Origin: Rhizobium sp. 11515TR
Lineage (GTDB): Bacteria; Pseudomonadota; Alphaproteobacteria; Rhizobiales; Rhizobiaceae
Direction: 5' to 3'
Assembly (NCBI RefSeq): GCF_002277895.1
Contig: NZ_CP022999.1
Location: 1,116,001 to 1,180,000, forward strand
Length of the DNA: 64,000 bases
The translations under genes and the position numbers were made by a program. The notes under the pieces are model-generated. The model saw nothing but the letters and a program-made list of their open reading frames with translations. It made no database searches and was not told the origin of the DNA. Of this stretch, positions 44,818 through 54,149 are shown piece after piece. Each line of letters opens with the position of its first letter. The stretch's first letter is position 1.

Positions 44818-45990
44818 ATGAACAAGAGCAATAATCTCGTCTCCTCCGCCTTGAGGAGTAACATGCAGCGCCGTGACATGCTCAAGCTGATGGGCGCGGG
44901 TGCAGCCGCACTCACCGTTGGCGGGCTTTCTGCAACGAGTGCCATGGCCGATGATGCTGCGGTTGCATTCTGGGGCACCGCCACGCTCGATATCGGCGAC
45001 AAATGGCAGGAGTTTACTCGCCAAAGTGGCGTTTCGCCCGAGTTTACCGATAACGGCAACGATGTCGGGCCGGTGGTCGCGCGCCTTGCTGCCGGCAATG
45101 CCAACGATCTCTTCGATGTCGGCGGCTTTCAGGGCGGCGCCGAGCGCGAGCTTGCCAAGCAGGGTCTGATTGCCCCCTGGGACGTCTCCAAGATCTCGAA
45201 TTTCGCCGGCATCTGGCAATGGGCCAAGGATATCCCGACCTTGACCTATGAGGGCAAGCAGTACGGCATTCCCACCGTCGTCAACGCCGACTCCATCATC
45301 TACCGCCCCGACAAGCTCGGCAAGGTCGACAGCTATGGTGTCATCTTCGATCCTAAGTTGAAGGGTCGTGTCGCGATGGAAGATGCGTGGATCAACAGTG
45401 CCATCTTCACCGCCATCTATCTGAAGGAAGCCGAGAACAAGCCGATCAAGGAGCCGGGCAACCTGACGGAATCCGAGCTCGGTCTCGTCATGGAGTTCCT
45501 GATCAAGCACAAGAAGGATGGCCAGTTCCGCACCTTCTGGAATGGCTGGGAACAGGGCGTGCAGCTGGTGGCGAACGAGGAGGTCGACGCCATGACCGGC
45601 TGGGAGCCGATCGTCTATGAGGGCCGCAAGCGCGGGCTTCAGGTGGAGTATGCAGCTCCCGTCGAAGGCTACGAAGGCTGGGGCAACAATACGGTATTGC
45701 TGAAGGGCGCCACGGAGCGCGGCAAGGCCGACGTCGCCCATAAGTTCGTCGATGGCCTGCTTGCCGGCCTCTACGGTTGCGAGCTCGGCAAGGCGCGTGG
45801 CTATCTCGTGCCGACCGACAACAACCTCGCCTACGCCAAGGCCCATCCGGATGAATATAAGGCCGATGACGTCGCCAAGCTCGCCGATCATGTGAAGGCC
45901 AAGTTCTCCGGAAAGGTCTACTGGCAGAATTGCCGCCCGGACAATTTCCAACTCTACGAGGAGTGGTGGCAGAAGCTGCGCAACGCCTGA
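44818..45990 (+). CDS. Tat-exported ABC substrate-binding protein of the hyu operon
   Basis: This 390-residue periplasmic binding protein has a twin-arginine signal (MQRRDMLKLMGAGAAALTVGG) with cleavage near AMA-DDA. The mature part is of the PotD/Fbp-like class II fold (AFWGTATLDIGDKWQEF at the start; GKQYGIPTVVNADSIIY in the hinge region). AAGGGAATGAC precedes the ATG at 44818. A hairpin follows the gene, which may raise its mRNA level above that of the permeases. Confidence 0.88.
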   Translation: MNKSNNLVSSALRSNMQRRDMLKLMGAGAAALTVGGLSATSAMADDAAVAFWGTATLDIGDKWQEFTRQSGVSPEFTDNGNDVGPVVARLAAGNANDLFDVGGFQGGAERELAKQGLIAPWDVSKISNFAGIWQWAKDIPTLTYEGKQYGIPTVVNADSIIYRPDKLGKVDSYGVIFDPKLKGRVAMEDAWINSAIFTAIYLKEAENKPIKEPGNLTESELGLVMEFLIKHKKDGQFRTFWNGWEQGVQLVANEEVDAMTGWEPIVYEGRKRGLQVEYAAPVEGYEGWGNNTVLLKGATERGKADVAHKFVDGLLAGLYGCELGKARGYLVPTDNNLAYAKAHPDEYKADDVAKLADHVKAKFSGKVYWQNCRPDNFQLYEEWWQKLRNA

Positions 45991-46005
45991 TTTAACACGA
46001 TGGAT

Positions 46006-46043
46006 CGGGGCTGGCACATCTGTCGAAGGACAGGTCGGCCCCG
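46006..46043 (+). other. Intergenic hairpin between binding-protein and permease genes
   Basis: CGGGGC (46006-46011) pairs with GCCCCG (46038-46043), and an inner stem CTGTC/GACAG (46020-46033) closes around GAAG. No T-run follows. Hairpins at this place are typical stabilisers of binding-protein mRNA. Confidence 0.45.
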
Positions 46044-46085
46044 AGCCAACGGTATCCACGCCGAGAGAAAGGAGAGGGTTAGACC

Positions 46086-46940
46086 ATGAAGACACCAGTT
46101 CTATTGCTTGCTGCTCCGCTTGCGGCGATCCTCGTGCTCGGCCTTGCGCCGCTCGTTCTCGTTATCGTGTGGAGCTTCTGCGCCTGGGATTCCGCCACCT
46201 ATTGGATCAAGCCGGAATTCAGCCTCGCCGCTTACGGCGCCATTCTGGAGGCCGGGCGGTGGAGCGTGTTCCTGTCCACCCTTGGCAAGGCGTTCCTGGC
46301 ATCAGCTATCTGCCTCATCATCGCCTATCCCACCGCCTATGCGATGTATTTCCTGGCTGGCCGCACCCTGTCTGTCGTGCTTGCGGCCCTGCTTACGATC
46401 CCGTTTTTCACGTCCTATCTCATTCGCTCCTTCTCCTGGCGGCTGCTGCTCGGCCGTACCGGTGTCATCAACACGTTTCTCCAGCAGGCCGGCATCACGG
46501 ACGCGCCGCTCGACTGGCTACTGTTCAGCGATTTCGCCGTCATCGTCGGGCTGGTCGCCTCCTATCTGCCGTTCGCAACCTTCCCCATCCTGCTCTCGAT
46601 GCGCCGTGTCGATCCGATCGCGCTGGCGGCATCGCGTGATCTCGGTGCCGGATTCTGGACGATGGTCCGCACGGTATTGCTGCCGCTGACCTATTCCGGC
46701 GTCTTCGCCGGTTTCCTGTTCGTCTTCGTCATGGTTGCCGGCTCCTCGACGGAGGTGCAGATGCTCGGCGGCGCTGGCGCTTCAATCGTCTCGGTGATGA
46801 TCAACGACGTCATGCGCGTTGCCAATTTTCCGCTCGCCTTTGCGATTTCGACGCTGATGCTCGTCATCGTGTTTGGGCTGGTGCTGATCGGGGATGCCCT
46901 ATTCGGCCTCTCCTCGCTATTCGAGGAGCGAGGCCAATGA
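46086..46940 (+). CDS. ABC importer permease, PotB-like, of the hyu operon
   Basis: This 284-residue permease has about six helices and the EAA-type loop (ALAASRDLGAGFWTMVRTVLLPLTYSG, about 179-205). GGAGAGGG lies upstream of the ATG. It overlaps the next permease by four bases (ATGA). Confidence 0.88.
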   Translation: MKTPVLLLAAPLAAILVLGLAPLVLVIVWSFCAWDSATYWIKPEFSLAAYGAILEAGRWSVFLSTLGKAFLASAICLIIAYPTAYAMYFLAGRTLSVVLAALLTIPFFTSYLIRSFSWRLLLGRTGVINTFLQQAGITDAPLDWLLFSDFAVIVGLVASYLPFATFPILLSMRRVDPIALAASRDLGAGFWTMVRTVLLPLTYSGVFAGFLFVFVMVAGSSTEVQMLGGAGASIVSVMINDVMRVANFPLAFAISTLMLVIVFGLVLIGDALFGLSSLFEERGQ

Positions 46941-47737
46941 TCGTCAGGGAAGGAGCAACCCCGCGCATCGTCATCTGGACGCTGACCATCTTCGGTCTCA
47001 TCGTGATCTATGCGCCGCCGCTTTATTTGCTCGGTGTCTCGTTCAGCCCGGCGCTGCAGCCGGGGCTGCCGCATTTCTCGGACATTACCCCGAAATGGTA
47101 CCTCGCACTCGGCTCGGAAAGCGCGCTCATCGCCGCGCTCGGCCAGTCGATCGTTATTGCGTTTGCGACGGCCGTCATTGCGACGCTGCTGTCGCTCGGC
47201 GCGGTGCTGGCGCATCGCGAGCTTCATCGCGGGCGCAGCCTCTGGTTCCTGACAGTGCTGCTGCCGATGTTCGTCCCAGGCGTCATCCAGGGGCTGGCGC
47301 TTTCGACCGTGATCAGCCGCGCCGGCGTGAAGGCATCGGCTTTGACTGTCATTGCCGGCCATCTTTTATGGGCAATGCCTTTCGCCTTTATCGTCATCCT
47401 GACGAGCTTTGCCGCGGTCAAGCGGACCTACCTGATGGCGGCGGACGATCTCGGTGCCGGACGCTTCCGGCAGTTCTGGGATATTACCCTGCCATTGATC
47501 CGGCCCGGCCTCGTCAGCGCCTTCATCTTTTCGTTCCTGCTGTCACTTAACGAATTCACGCGCGCCTTCTATCTGGCAGGCCGCCAGAACACCTTGCCGG
47601 TCGTGCTGTTCGGCAAGATGAATGCCGGTGCGTCGCCGACAATCTATGCGATGTCGGGCGCAATCTTCCTTGTTTCCAGCGTCTGCGTGGTGGCCGTGGC
47701 ACTGCGTTCGCTGCTCATGCAACGCCGAGTGGGGTGA
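46937..47737 (+). CDS. ABC importer permease, PotC-like, of the hyu operon
   Basis: This 266-residue partner permease has an N-terminal helix (IWTLTIFGLIVIYAPPLYLLG) and an EAA loop (MAADDLGAGRFRQFWDITLPLIRPG, about 166-190). It ends with LSLNEFTRAFYLAG, a PotC-like segment. It completes the importer with the two preceding genes. Confidence 0.88.
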   Translation: MIVREGATPRIVIWTLTIFGLIVIYAPPLYLLGVSFSPALQPGLPHFSDITPKWYLALGSESALIAALGQSIVIAFATAVIATLLSLGAVLAHRELHRGRSLWFLTVLLPMFVPGVIQGLALSTVISRAGVKASALTVIAGHLLWAMPFAFIVILTSFAAVKRTYLMAADDLGAGRFRQFWDITLPLIRPGLVSAFIFSFLLSLNEFTRAFYLAGRQNTLPVVLFGKMNAGASPTIYAMSGAIFLVSSVCVVAVALRSLLMQRRVG

Positions 47738-47810
47738 TCGATATGCAAATAGGACTGACAAGTCGCAAGTTCCGCCCGCCCTTAGACCTCCATCAACGGG
47801 AGTATAGAGG

Positions 47811-48020
47811 ATGAAACAAGAGTCGAAACTGATGGCGCTGATCCGCGCGGGAAAGAGGCAGGAGGCGCTTGACATGGTCGAGCGGCTGAAGGCAGCGACG
47901 CAATTGCCGCCCACGTCTATCAAGGTGGATCGGACAGGTGCCGTCACCTATTACAAAGGAAACTGCCGTTTCGTGAGGAACATCCAGGGCGGCTGGGATC
48001 TGGTGCCGAAGAAAAAGTAG
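47811..48020 (+). CDS. Hypothetical 69-residue basic protein
   Basis: This small lysine-rich protein ends GGWDLVPKKK. It has a helical N-terminal half (ESKLMALIRAGKRQEALDMV) and a C-terminal half that looks like two or three beta strands (SIKVDRTGAVTYYKGNCRFV). GGGAG lies eight bases before the ATG. A 34-codon frame starts directly after its stop (TAGATG). I do not recognise the family. Confidence 0.45.
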   Translation: MKQESKLMALIRAGKRQEALDMVERLKAATQLPPTSIKVDRTGAVTYYKGNCRFVRNIQGGWDLVPKKK

Positions 48021-48348
48021 ATGTCCGCTATTGATCTGGGCATCGAAAAGGCCGGCGCTGTCGAAGGTGCGGCGCGGACGAGAAGCAGCGGCTGGAAAGC
48101 AAAGATTTCCATCGACTGCAAATAGAAGGTCACGGTGCCAATATTCCGTCTGGCAAGTTTTCATGCTCAGGATTTTGCCAAAGCAGATTATTCCCAGTGA
48201 AATAATGATTTGGTTAAGTATTCGATATCTTTAAGATATAAATAATATTAGAAAATATCTTATTTAGAAATATAAAATTAACGTCCGAAGACTAAGGTCT
48301 CCTCGACTGTCATCGCGCAGATGAAGGTCGATTGAAGGAGACAGGACC
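48021..48348. other. AT-rich leader upstream of the TadE-like gene
   Basis: Bases about 48190-48285 are strongly AT-rich and probably contain the promoter of the TadE/TadG-like pair. A 34-codon frame (48021-48125) directly follows the previous stop but lacks its own ribosome-binding site. Confidence 0.4.
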
Positions 48349-48771
48349 ATGTATCGTGTTTCTCATTTCAACGGGGATAGAGAGGGCGCCGCAGCAGTCG
48401 AATTCGCTCTCATCGCGCCGCTTTTTTTCCTTCTGCTTCTCACGCTTGTTGCCTTTGCCATCTATCTTACCGCTGCTCATTCGTTGCAGCAATTAACGGC
48501 CGATGCTGCCCGCACGGCAATCGCCGGGTTGTCGGCGAACGAGCGAAGCCAGCTGGTTCAAAGCTTCGTCACCAATTCGACGATCAACGACGCTTTCATC
48601 GACAAGAGCAAGTTGACGATAACCGTCGCCACCGACCCGTCCAATGCCAATCAATTCACCGTCAGCGCCAGCTATGACGCGTCGGATCTTCCGATCTGGA
48701 ATCTCTATACCTTTGCGATGCCGGATCAAACCATCCGCCGCTATTCGACCATTCGGCTCGGAGGTCTCTGA
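48349..48771 (+). CDS. TadE-like pilus/surface protein
   Basis: This 140-residue protein has the TadE signature near the N-terminus: DREGAAAVEFALIAPLFFLLLLTLVAFAI (about residues 10-38), a conserved Glu followed by one helix, as in type IV prepilin-like TadE proteins. The rest is a secreted domain. AAGGAG lies eight bases upstream of the ATG. It overlaps the TadG-like gene (TGATG). No Tad secretion ATPase or prepilin peptidase is nearby. Confidence 0.82.
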   Translation: MYRVSHFNGDREGAAAVEFALIAPLFFLLLLTLVAFAIYLTAAHSLQQLTADAARTAIAGLSANERSQLVQSFVTNSTINDAFIDKSKLTITVATDPSNANQFTVSASYDASDLPIWNLYTFAMPDQTIRRYSTIRLGGL

Positions 48772-50507
48772 TGCAGCGGCTTCTCGGGCGGCTGGCCTCT
48801 CTGCGGGACAGGCGAGGAAACGTCGCCGTCACGACTGCGCTCGTCTCGCCCCTCATCCTCTATTGCCTTGGCCTCGGCATTGATTACGGCATGATGACGC
48901 TGCAGCAACGGCGCCTGCAGCAGTTGAGCGACATCGGCGCGATATCGGCTGCTTCCGATATCGCAAATGCGCGGACTGCGCTTCTGAACAATCTCCAGAG
49001 CAATGGCACGACTGCGGCAGTTGCCTCCGGCAGCAACTATATGACGAGCAACGGGCTCGTCACCGCAGCTGCGGCCAACTCCGGTCAATATGAGACCGTG
49101 GCCAATCTGGTCCTCGGCACCTACACGGCAGATACATCGATCCCACTTGCAAACCGCTTCTCCTCTACGGGAACCTCGCCGTACGATTCCGTCAAGGTGA
49201 CATTGACCCAAAAGGCAGTGATGCCTTTCGCTTCCGCCTTTGCCACGCCGCCGACCCTGAGCGCGACGGGCACCGCGTCCAGCGAGCGTCTGGCTGCCTT
49301 TTCGGTGGGATCGCGACTTGCGAGCCTCAATGGCGGTATTTTGAACCAGCTCCTTGGCACGTTGCTGGGAACGCAGATCTCCTTAAAGGTCGCGGACTAT
49401 CAGTCGCTCATAAGCGCGAATGTCAATCTTCTGAGTTTTCTCAATCTCCTGGCGACGGATCTCAAGCTTACAGGGGTAAGCTATGACCAGCTTCTCGCGA
49501 CCGATGTCACCTATGACAAGATTCTTGGTGCACTCGGTAAATCGACCAATCTTTCGAGCGGTGTCGTCACCCTCATCAACAATCTTGGTAAGACGCTCGG
49601 CACGACGAAACTGACTGTCAAGCTGCAGGATATCGTGAACCTTGGTCCTTTAGGGAGCAATATCGTCGGCACTTCCCCCAATCTGACGGCCAATATGAAT
49701 GTGCTGGATCTAATTTCAGCGACCGCAATGGCGGCCAACCAGCAAAAGCAGATCGCACTCGATCTCGGAGCCGCATTACCGGGCGTTGCGACGGCAAAGC
49801 TGACGCTGGCGATCGGGGAAATGTCTCAGCAGACGCCGGCCCTTGCGGTGGGCGCCCCGGGCACGATTGTTCGCACGCCGCAGGTTCGTGCCGCGCTAGA
49901 AGTCGCCGTCACCGGCCTGTCCCTGATCGCCGGCCTAAAGCTCAGGGTGCCGCTCTATATCGAGCTTGCTCCCGCGGAAGCCAAACTTGCCTCTATCACC
50001 TGTGTCGGCGGCTCCATGCCGAACGCGGTCGTCGGGATAGACGCCGTGCCCGGTGTTGCCGAGGTAGATCTGGGCGATGTCAACACGTCTGCCTTCGTAA
50101 ACTTCGGCTCCGAGCCGCGGGTGACGCCGGCTGCGATCATCGATTCCCTCCTTCTCAAAGTGATTGCGAGCGCGCAGGTCGATATCGCCAACATGAGCCC
50201 GACACGATTGAACTTTCAGCCTTCGGAGATCTCGGCGGGCACGATCAAGACGGTTTCAACGAGTACCGTCCTGACATCCACGGTCTCATCGCTCCTGAAA
50301 AACGCGACCATCACCATCCAATTGCTCATCTTGACCATCGGAACGCCGTCGGGAGTGCTTTCAGCCGTTGCCGATACGCTATCGGTCATGACCGCGCCGC
50401 TCGATCAGGTTCTGTACGGCCTGCTCGGCCTCCTCGGTCTTGGTATCGGGCAAGCCGACGTCAGCGTTACCGACGCAAGATGCACGCAGCCTGTGCTGGT
50501 ACAGTAA
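48771..50507 (+). CDS. TadG-like (DUF2134) surface protein
   Basis: This 578-residue protein has an N-terminal TadE/TadG-like helix (RRGNVAVTTALVSPLILYCLGLGIDYG, about 13-39), followed by a long Ala/Thr/Leu/Val-rich extracellular region. The composition is similar throughout, with NLLSFLNLLATDLKLTG-type segments, which suggests a repetitive beta-rich or helical surface domain. It lacks a recognised von Willebrand domain. It probably sits in the envelope with the TadE-like partner. Confidence 0.8.
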   Translation: MQRLLGRLASLRDRRGNVAVTTALVSPLILYCLGLGIDYGMMTLQQRRLQQLSDIGAISAASDIANARTALLNNLQSNGTTAAVASGSNYMTSNGLVTAAAANSGQYETVANLVLGTYTADTSIPLANRFSSTGTSPYDSVKVTLTQKAVMPFASAFATPPTLSATGTASSERLAAFSVGSRLASLNGGILNQLLGTLLGTQISLKVADYQSLISANVNLLSFLNLLATDLKLTGVSYDQLLATDVTYDKILGALGKSTNLSSGVVTLINNLGKTLGTTKLTVKLQDIVNLGPLGSNIVGTSPNLTANMNVLDLISATAMAANQQKQIALDLGAALPGVATAKLTLAIGEMSQQTPALAVGAPGTIVRTPQVRAALEVAVTGLSLIAGLKLRVPLYIELAPAEAKLASITCVGGSMPNAVVGIDAVPGVAEVDLGDVNTSAFVNFGSEPRVTPAAIIDSLLLKVIASAQVDIANMSPTRLNFQPSEISAGTIKTVSTSTVLTSTVSSLLKNATITIQLLILTIGTPSGVLSAVADTLSVMTAPLDQVLYGLLGLLGLGIGQADVSVTDARCTQPVLVQ

Positions 50508-50565
50508 TGGCCTCCTTGAGATCCCATGTAGTCGAGCGAGAAAGCCGGGTTGCCGACCAATCGGA

Positions 50566-51474
50566 TCAGGAGTTCGTGCCCGGCAGGCTGTAGGCCTGCT
50601 GGAAATAACGCCTGAAGGCGAGCATGGGCTGACTGAATTCGACATTGGCGCGCCAGGCCAGCCCCACATCCATGGGCGGAACCGGATCCTGAATGTTCAC
50701 GGTCTCGATGCGCCGCCCCTCGAGTGACCAAGGGCGATGCACCATGTCCGACAAGATTGCGACGCCGAGGCCGTTGGCCACCATCGATCGCACTGCTTCG
50801 ATCGAACTGGTCCGCAACAGAACTTTCGGCTGATAGGGGCTTCGGCTCCAGTATCGCAGCGAAGAATGGGCTGCTTCATCCACCGTCAGCATGATGTAGG
50901 GTTCTTCGGCGATCTCACGCAGGCCGATACCGTCGCGCCGTTGCAGGTCGTGGCCGGCTGGCAGCCAGAGTCGCCTGACCGAACTTAGAAGCGTTTCGGT
51001 CATCAGCATCGGATTGAGGATGTTGGAAGTCAGCAAGACCGAGATGTCGTAGCGATTGCTCAGCAAGCCTTCCTCGATCGACTCGCGATTGACTTCGTAG
51101 AGCTGGATTTTCAGCTTCGGATAGAGGCGGCGGATACGCTCGATATGCATCGGCAGGAAATAGCCGATGACGGTATAGGTCGCTGCGACGACGAGTTCGC
51201 CTTCGATGTCGCTGCTGACGAGGTTGAGATGGGTCGCCTCGTCAACCTTCGCCAGGATCTCATAGGCATGGGACAGGAATTGCCGGCCCGCTGTCGTCAG
51301 GTCCATGCCCTGTGGCGTACGATTGAACAGAGAGACGCCGACCGTGAGTTCGAGATCCTTGATTGCCGCAGTCACGGCTGATTGTGAGATCGACAGGCTG
51401 ACGGCCGCATGCGAGATTTGTCCATATTCCGCCGTTGCGACGAAGTAGCGAAGCTGGCGCAGGCTCAAGCTCAT
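50566..51474 (-). CDS. LysR-family transcriptional regulator
   Basis: This 302-residue LTTR has an N-terminal HTH (LRQLRYFVATAEYGQISHAA, then SISQSAVTAAIKDLE, about residues 5-45) and a C-terminal periplasmic-binding-like effector domain. ATG 51474 is chosen because GGGAAA lies at a good distance; the ATG at 51486 would add four residues. It is divergent from the YcsF/biotin operon and is the obvious candidate to control it. Confidence 0.85.
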   Translation of the reverse strand: MSLSLRQLRYFVATAEYGQISHAAVSLSISQSAVTAAIKDLELTVGVSLFNRTPQGMDLTTAGRQFLSHAYEILAKVDEATHLNLVSSDIEGELVVAATYTVIGYFLPMHIERIRRLYPKLKIQLYEVNRESIEEGLLSNRYDISVLLTSNILNPMLMTETLLSSVRRLWLPAGHDLQRRDGIGLREIAEEPYIMLTVDEAAHSSLRYWSRSPYQPKVLLRTSSIEAVRSMVANGLGVAILSDMVHRPWSLEGRRIETVNIQDPVPPMDVGLAWRANVEFSQPMLAFRRYFQQAYSLPGTNS

Positions 51475-51731
51475 GGTTTTTCCCATCTATTTATCTGCAA
51501 ACATCTGCTGCGATTCAGATTGCATGGATCTAAAACGAGCTGATTTTCGATAAAACCGTACGCAAATTTGATATGCAGTTGATATTACAGGATATTTTCT
51601 GACGCTATTTTAAGCACAGATATCAGTTTATCAGATATCATGGCTTTGAAAATTGTATTTTTCAAAGGCAGCCTTTGCCTCTAGCGTTCACATGTCGGCC
51701 CCGATCGGGGCGCAGGTGCGAGGGAAGGCAT

Positions 51732-52538
51732 TTGAAGGAAGCTGTCGATATCAATTGCGACATGGGGGAGGCCTTCGGCCGGTGGCGGATCGGCGATGCG
51801 CATGACGAGGAGCTTATCGCGCTCATCAGTTCGGCCAATATTGCCACCGGTTTTCACGCCGGCGATCCCAATCTGATGGATGAGACCGTGCGGATGGCCG
51901 CCGCCCACGGCGTCGGCGTCGGAGCTCATCCCGGCTATAACGATCTCCAGGGCTTCGGACGACGCAAGATCAACGGCACCAGCCGCGAGATCGTCAATGA
52001 TCTGGTCTATCAGGTCGGTGCGCTACGCGAATTTGCCAGACGCCATGGCGTGCCCGTCCAGCATGTAAAGCCGCATGGCGCTCTCTATATGGAATTGGCG
52101 GCGAACGCCGATCTCTCGCAGATCTTCATCCAATATATGCGCACCGTCGCACCGAACATGTTTGTTTTCTGCATGGATGGCTCGGCAACCTGCCTCGCCG
52201 CTGAGGAGGCGGGCCAGCCTGTTGTGCGCGAGTTTTACGCCGATCGCGATTATGGCGATATGGGCTGGATCGTCTTTACCAGGGACGCCGGTCGCCCTGA
52301 TCCAAAGGCAATTGCCCGCAAGGTCGTGAGAGCTTGCACCGAAGGTGTCGTGCGTACTGTCAACGGTGCGGATATTCCGATCGCCTTCGATTCCATCTGT
52401 TTTCATTCCGATACTTTGGGTGCGCTCGATATCGTGCGCCATATGCGCGAAGCCCTTATTGCCGAGGGTATCCGGGTTGCACCCGTTTCACAGATTTTGA
52501 ACAGCGACGCAGCGCGGAGGTCCCATGAGCAGGCTTGA
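51732..52538 (+). CDS. pxpA: LamB/YcsF-family protein, 5-oxoprolinase subunit A-like
   Basis: This 268-residue YcsF-family protein has the hallmark VDINCDMGEAFG at residues 5-16 and GAHPGYNDLQGFGRR with the conserved HP near residue 60. VKPHGALYM and AFDSICFHSD, which carry the other His ligands, follow. PxpA is the hydrolase/metal-fold part of bacterial 5-oxoprolinase. I chose a TTG start at 51732 with AGGGAAGG immediately upstream; other starts would begin outside the family boundary. It opens a five-gene operon with overlapping stops. Confidence 0.85.
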   Translation: MKEAVDINCDMGEAFGRWRIGDAHDEELIALISSANIATGFHAGDPNLMDETVRMAAAHGVGVGAHPGYNDLQGFGRRKINGTSREIVNDLVYQVGALREFARRHGVPVQHVKPHGALYMELAANADLSQIFIQYMRTVAPNMFVFCMDGSATCLAAEEAGQPVVREFYADRDYGDMGWIVFTRDAGRPDPKAIARKVVRACTEGVVRTVNGADIPIAFDSICFHSDTLGALDIVRHMREALIAEGIRVAPVSQILNSDAARRSHEQA

Positions 52539-52767
52539 GATCAGATCACCCCTTCCGGGAACCTTCTACCGGGCTTCCTCTCCGGACACGCCTCCCTTCA
52601 AGGCCGATGGTGATGCCGTTGCCGGCGGTGATACGATCGGCCTTATCGAGGTCATGAAAACCTTCCAGCAGATCCCGGCGGGGCTCGACGGCAAGAACAT
52701 CACCTTCCTCGTCGACAATGAAGAACCTGTCATGGCCGGGCAAATCATCGCGGAGGTGGACCCATGA
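52525..52767 (+). CDS. Short biotin carboxyl-carrier (biotinyl) domain protein
   Basis: This is an 80-residue biotinyl domain: SPLPGTFYRASSPDTPPF at the start, then LIEVMKTFQQIPAGLDG. The biotin-accepting Lys45 is in EVMK, where EAMK is usual in acetyl-CoA carboxylase. The N-terminal half of standard AccB (about 70 residues) is absent. It overlaps the YcsF gene by 14 bases and the carboxylase gene by four (ATGA). Confidence 0.88.
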   Translation: MSRLEIRSPLPGTFYRASSPDTPPFKADGDAVAGGDTIGLIEVMKTFQQIPAGLDGKNITFLVDNEEPVMAGQIIAEVDP

Positions 52768-54149
52768 CGATCCGCTCGGTTCTGATCGCCAACCGCGGCG
52801 AAATCGCCGTCAGGATCATCAGGGCTGCCAAGGCGCTCGGCATCCGCACGGTGCAAGTCCATAGCGCTGCAGATGCCGACATGCTTGCGGTCAAGCTCGC
52901 GGACGAGGCGATCAATATCGGCGCGCCGGCTCCGAAGAAATCCTATCTGAACATCGACGCCATCATCGCGGCTGCGCGGGCGGCCGGTGTCGATGCCGTC
53001 CATCCGGGATATGGGTTTCTGTCGGAGAATGGAGATTTCGCCGATGCAGTCGTGGCGGCCGGCATGATCTTCATCGGACCGAGCGGCGAGGCCATCCGGC
53101 TGCTCGGTGACAAGGTGGCGGCTCGCGAGATTGCGAAACGGGCGGCTGTTCCGACAGTTCCCGGAAGCGATGGTCGCGTGGCGGATATTGCCGCCGCCGA
53201 GGCGATTGCCGAACGCATCGGCTTTCCCGTCATGATCAAGGCGGCAGCCGGTGGTGGCGGACGTGGCATTCGCATCGTGCAGTCGCTCGCCGAGCTCAGG
53301 GAGCAGTTCCCGCTTGCTTCGGCGGAGGCGGCCGCCGCTTTCGGCGATGGCGGTCTTTACATGGAGAAGGTCATCACCCGCGCCCGCCATATCGAGGTGC
53401 AGATTTTCGGCGACGGACGGAATTTCGTCCATTGCTTCGAGCGCGAATGTTCGCTCCAGCGTCGCCGTCAGAAGGTGTGGGAGGAAGCGCAGGCTTTTCT
53501 TCTGCCCGATGACATCAGGCAGCGCCTCTGTGCCAGTGCCGTCGCGCTTGCCACCGAAGTTGGTTATCGCGGTGCGGGCACGGTCGAATATCTCTACGAC
53601 GAGGATAGCAGGCAGTTCTATTTCATCGAAGTGAACACGCGCATCCAGGTCGAACACCCGATAACCGAAATGATTACCGGCATCGATCTGGTGCAGGAGA
53701 TGTTCAAGGTGGCCGGCGGCGCTCCCCTGTCGCTGTCGCAATCCGATATTCGGACGCGCGGCCATGCCATCGAGTGCCGGATCAATGCCGAAGATCCGGC
53801 CAGGGGCTTCACGCCGGCACCGGGCACCGTGACGCGGCTTTCCGTTCCGGAGGGCGAGGGCATCCGCTTCGATACGCTGCTTTATGCCGGCTATACCGTG
53901 CCGCCCTTCTATGACTCCCTGCTCGGCAAGCTGATCGTCTGGGCCGAGGATCGCAATACCTGCCTCGACAGGCTGGCGAGCGCTCTTTCCAATCTGACGA
54001 TCGAAGGCTTGCCGACGACGATCCCTCTGCATCTCGCGCTCGCCCGCGATCCATCGGTGCGAAAGGGTGCATTCCATACGCGTTTTCTCGAATCCTGGCT
54101 GGAGACCGATTTTGCCGCGGTTGACGGCGTATCGGCGGAGGTTGCCTAA
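52764..54149 (+). CDS. Biotin carboxylase (AccC-type) of the YcsF/Kip operon
   Basis: This 461-residue biotin carboxylase shows IANRGEIAVRIIRAAKALGI at residues 8-27 and the glycine-rich ATP-grasp loop KAAAGGGGRGIRIV near 158-171. MEKVITRARHIEVQIFGDG and the catalytic-site region EVNTRIQVEHPITEMITG follow. It carboxylates biotin on the small carrier with ATP and bicarbonate. An acetyl-CoA carboxyltransferase is not encoded here. The next genes, KipI/KipA, resemble the carboxyltransferase of urea carboxylase, so the acceptor is probably an amide. Confidence 0.9.
   Translation: MTIRSVLIANRGEIAVRIIRAAKALGIRTVQVHSAADADMLAVKLADEAINIGAPAPKKSYLNIDAIIAAARAAGVDAVHPGYGFLSENGDFADAVVAAGMIFIGPSGEAIRLLGDKVAAREIAKRAAVPTVPGSDGRVADIAAAEAIAERIGFPVMIKAAAGGGGRGIRIVQSLAELREQFPLASAEAAAAFGDGGLYMEKVITRARHIEVQIFGDGRNFVHCFERECSLQRRRQKVWEEAQAFLLPDDIRQRLCASAVALATEVGYRGAGTVEYLYDEDSRQFYFIEVNTRIQVEHPITEMITGIDLVQEMFKVAGGAPLSLSQSDIRTRGHAIECRINAEDPARGFTPAPGTVTRLSVPEGEGIRFDTLLYAGYTVPPFYDSLLGKLIVWAEDRNTCLDRLASALSNLTIEGLPTTIPLHLALARDPSVRKGAFHTRFLESWLETDFAAVDGVSAEVA

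Noticed and set aside
48021..48125. 34-codon frame starting directly after the 69-residue protein stop (TAGATG)
   Set aside because: Too short and without its own ribosome-binding site; coupling is possible but unsupported.
52566..54077. 503-codon minus-strand frame opposite the biotin carboxylase
   Set aside because: Antisense to a highly conserved enzyme and without recognisable domains.
52525..54149. Housekeeping acetyl-CoA carboxylase accB-accC
   Set aside because: The carrier is only a biotinyl domain, the genes are embedded between YcsF and KipI/KipA, and no carboxyltransferase for acetyl-CoA is present.
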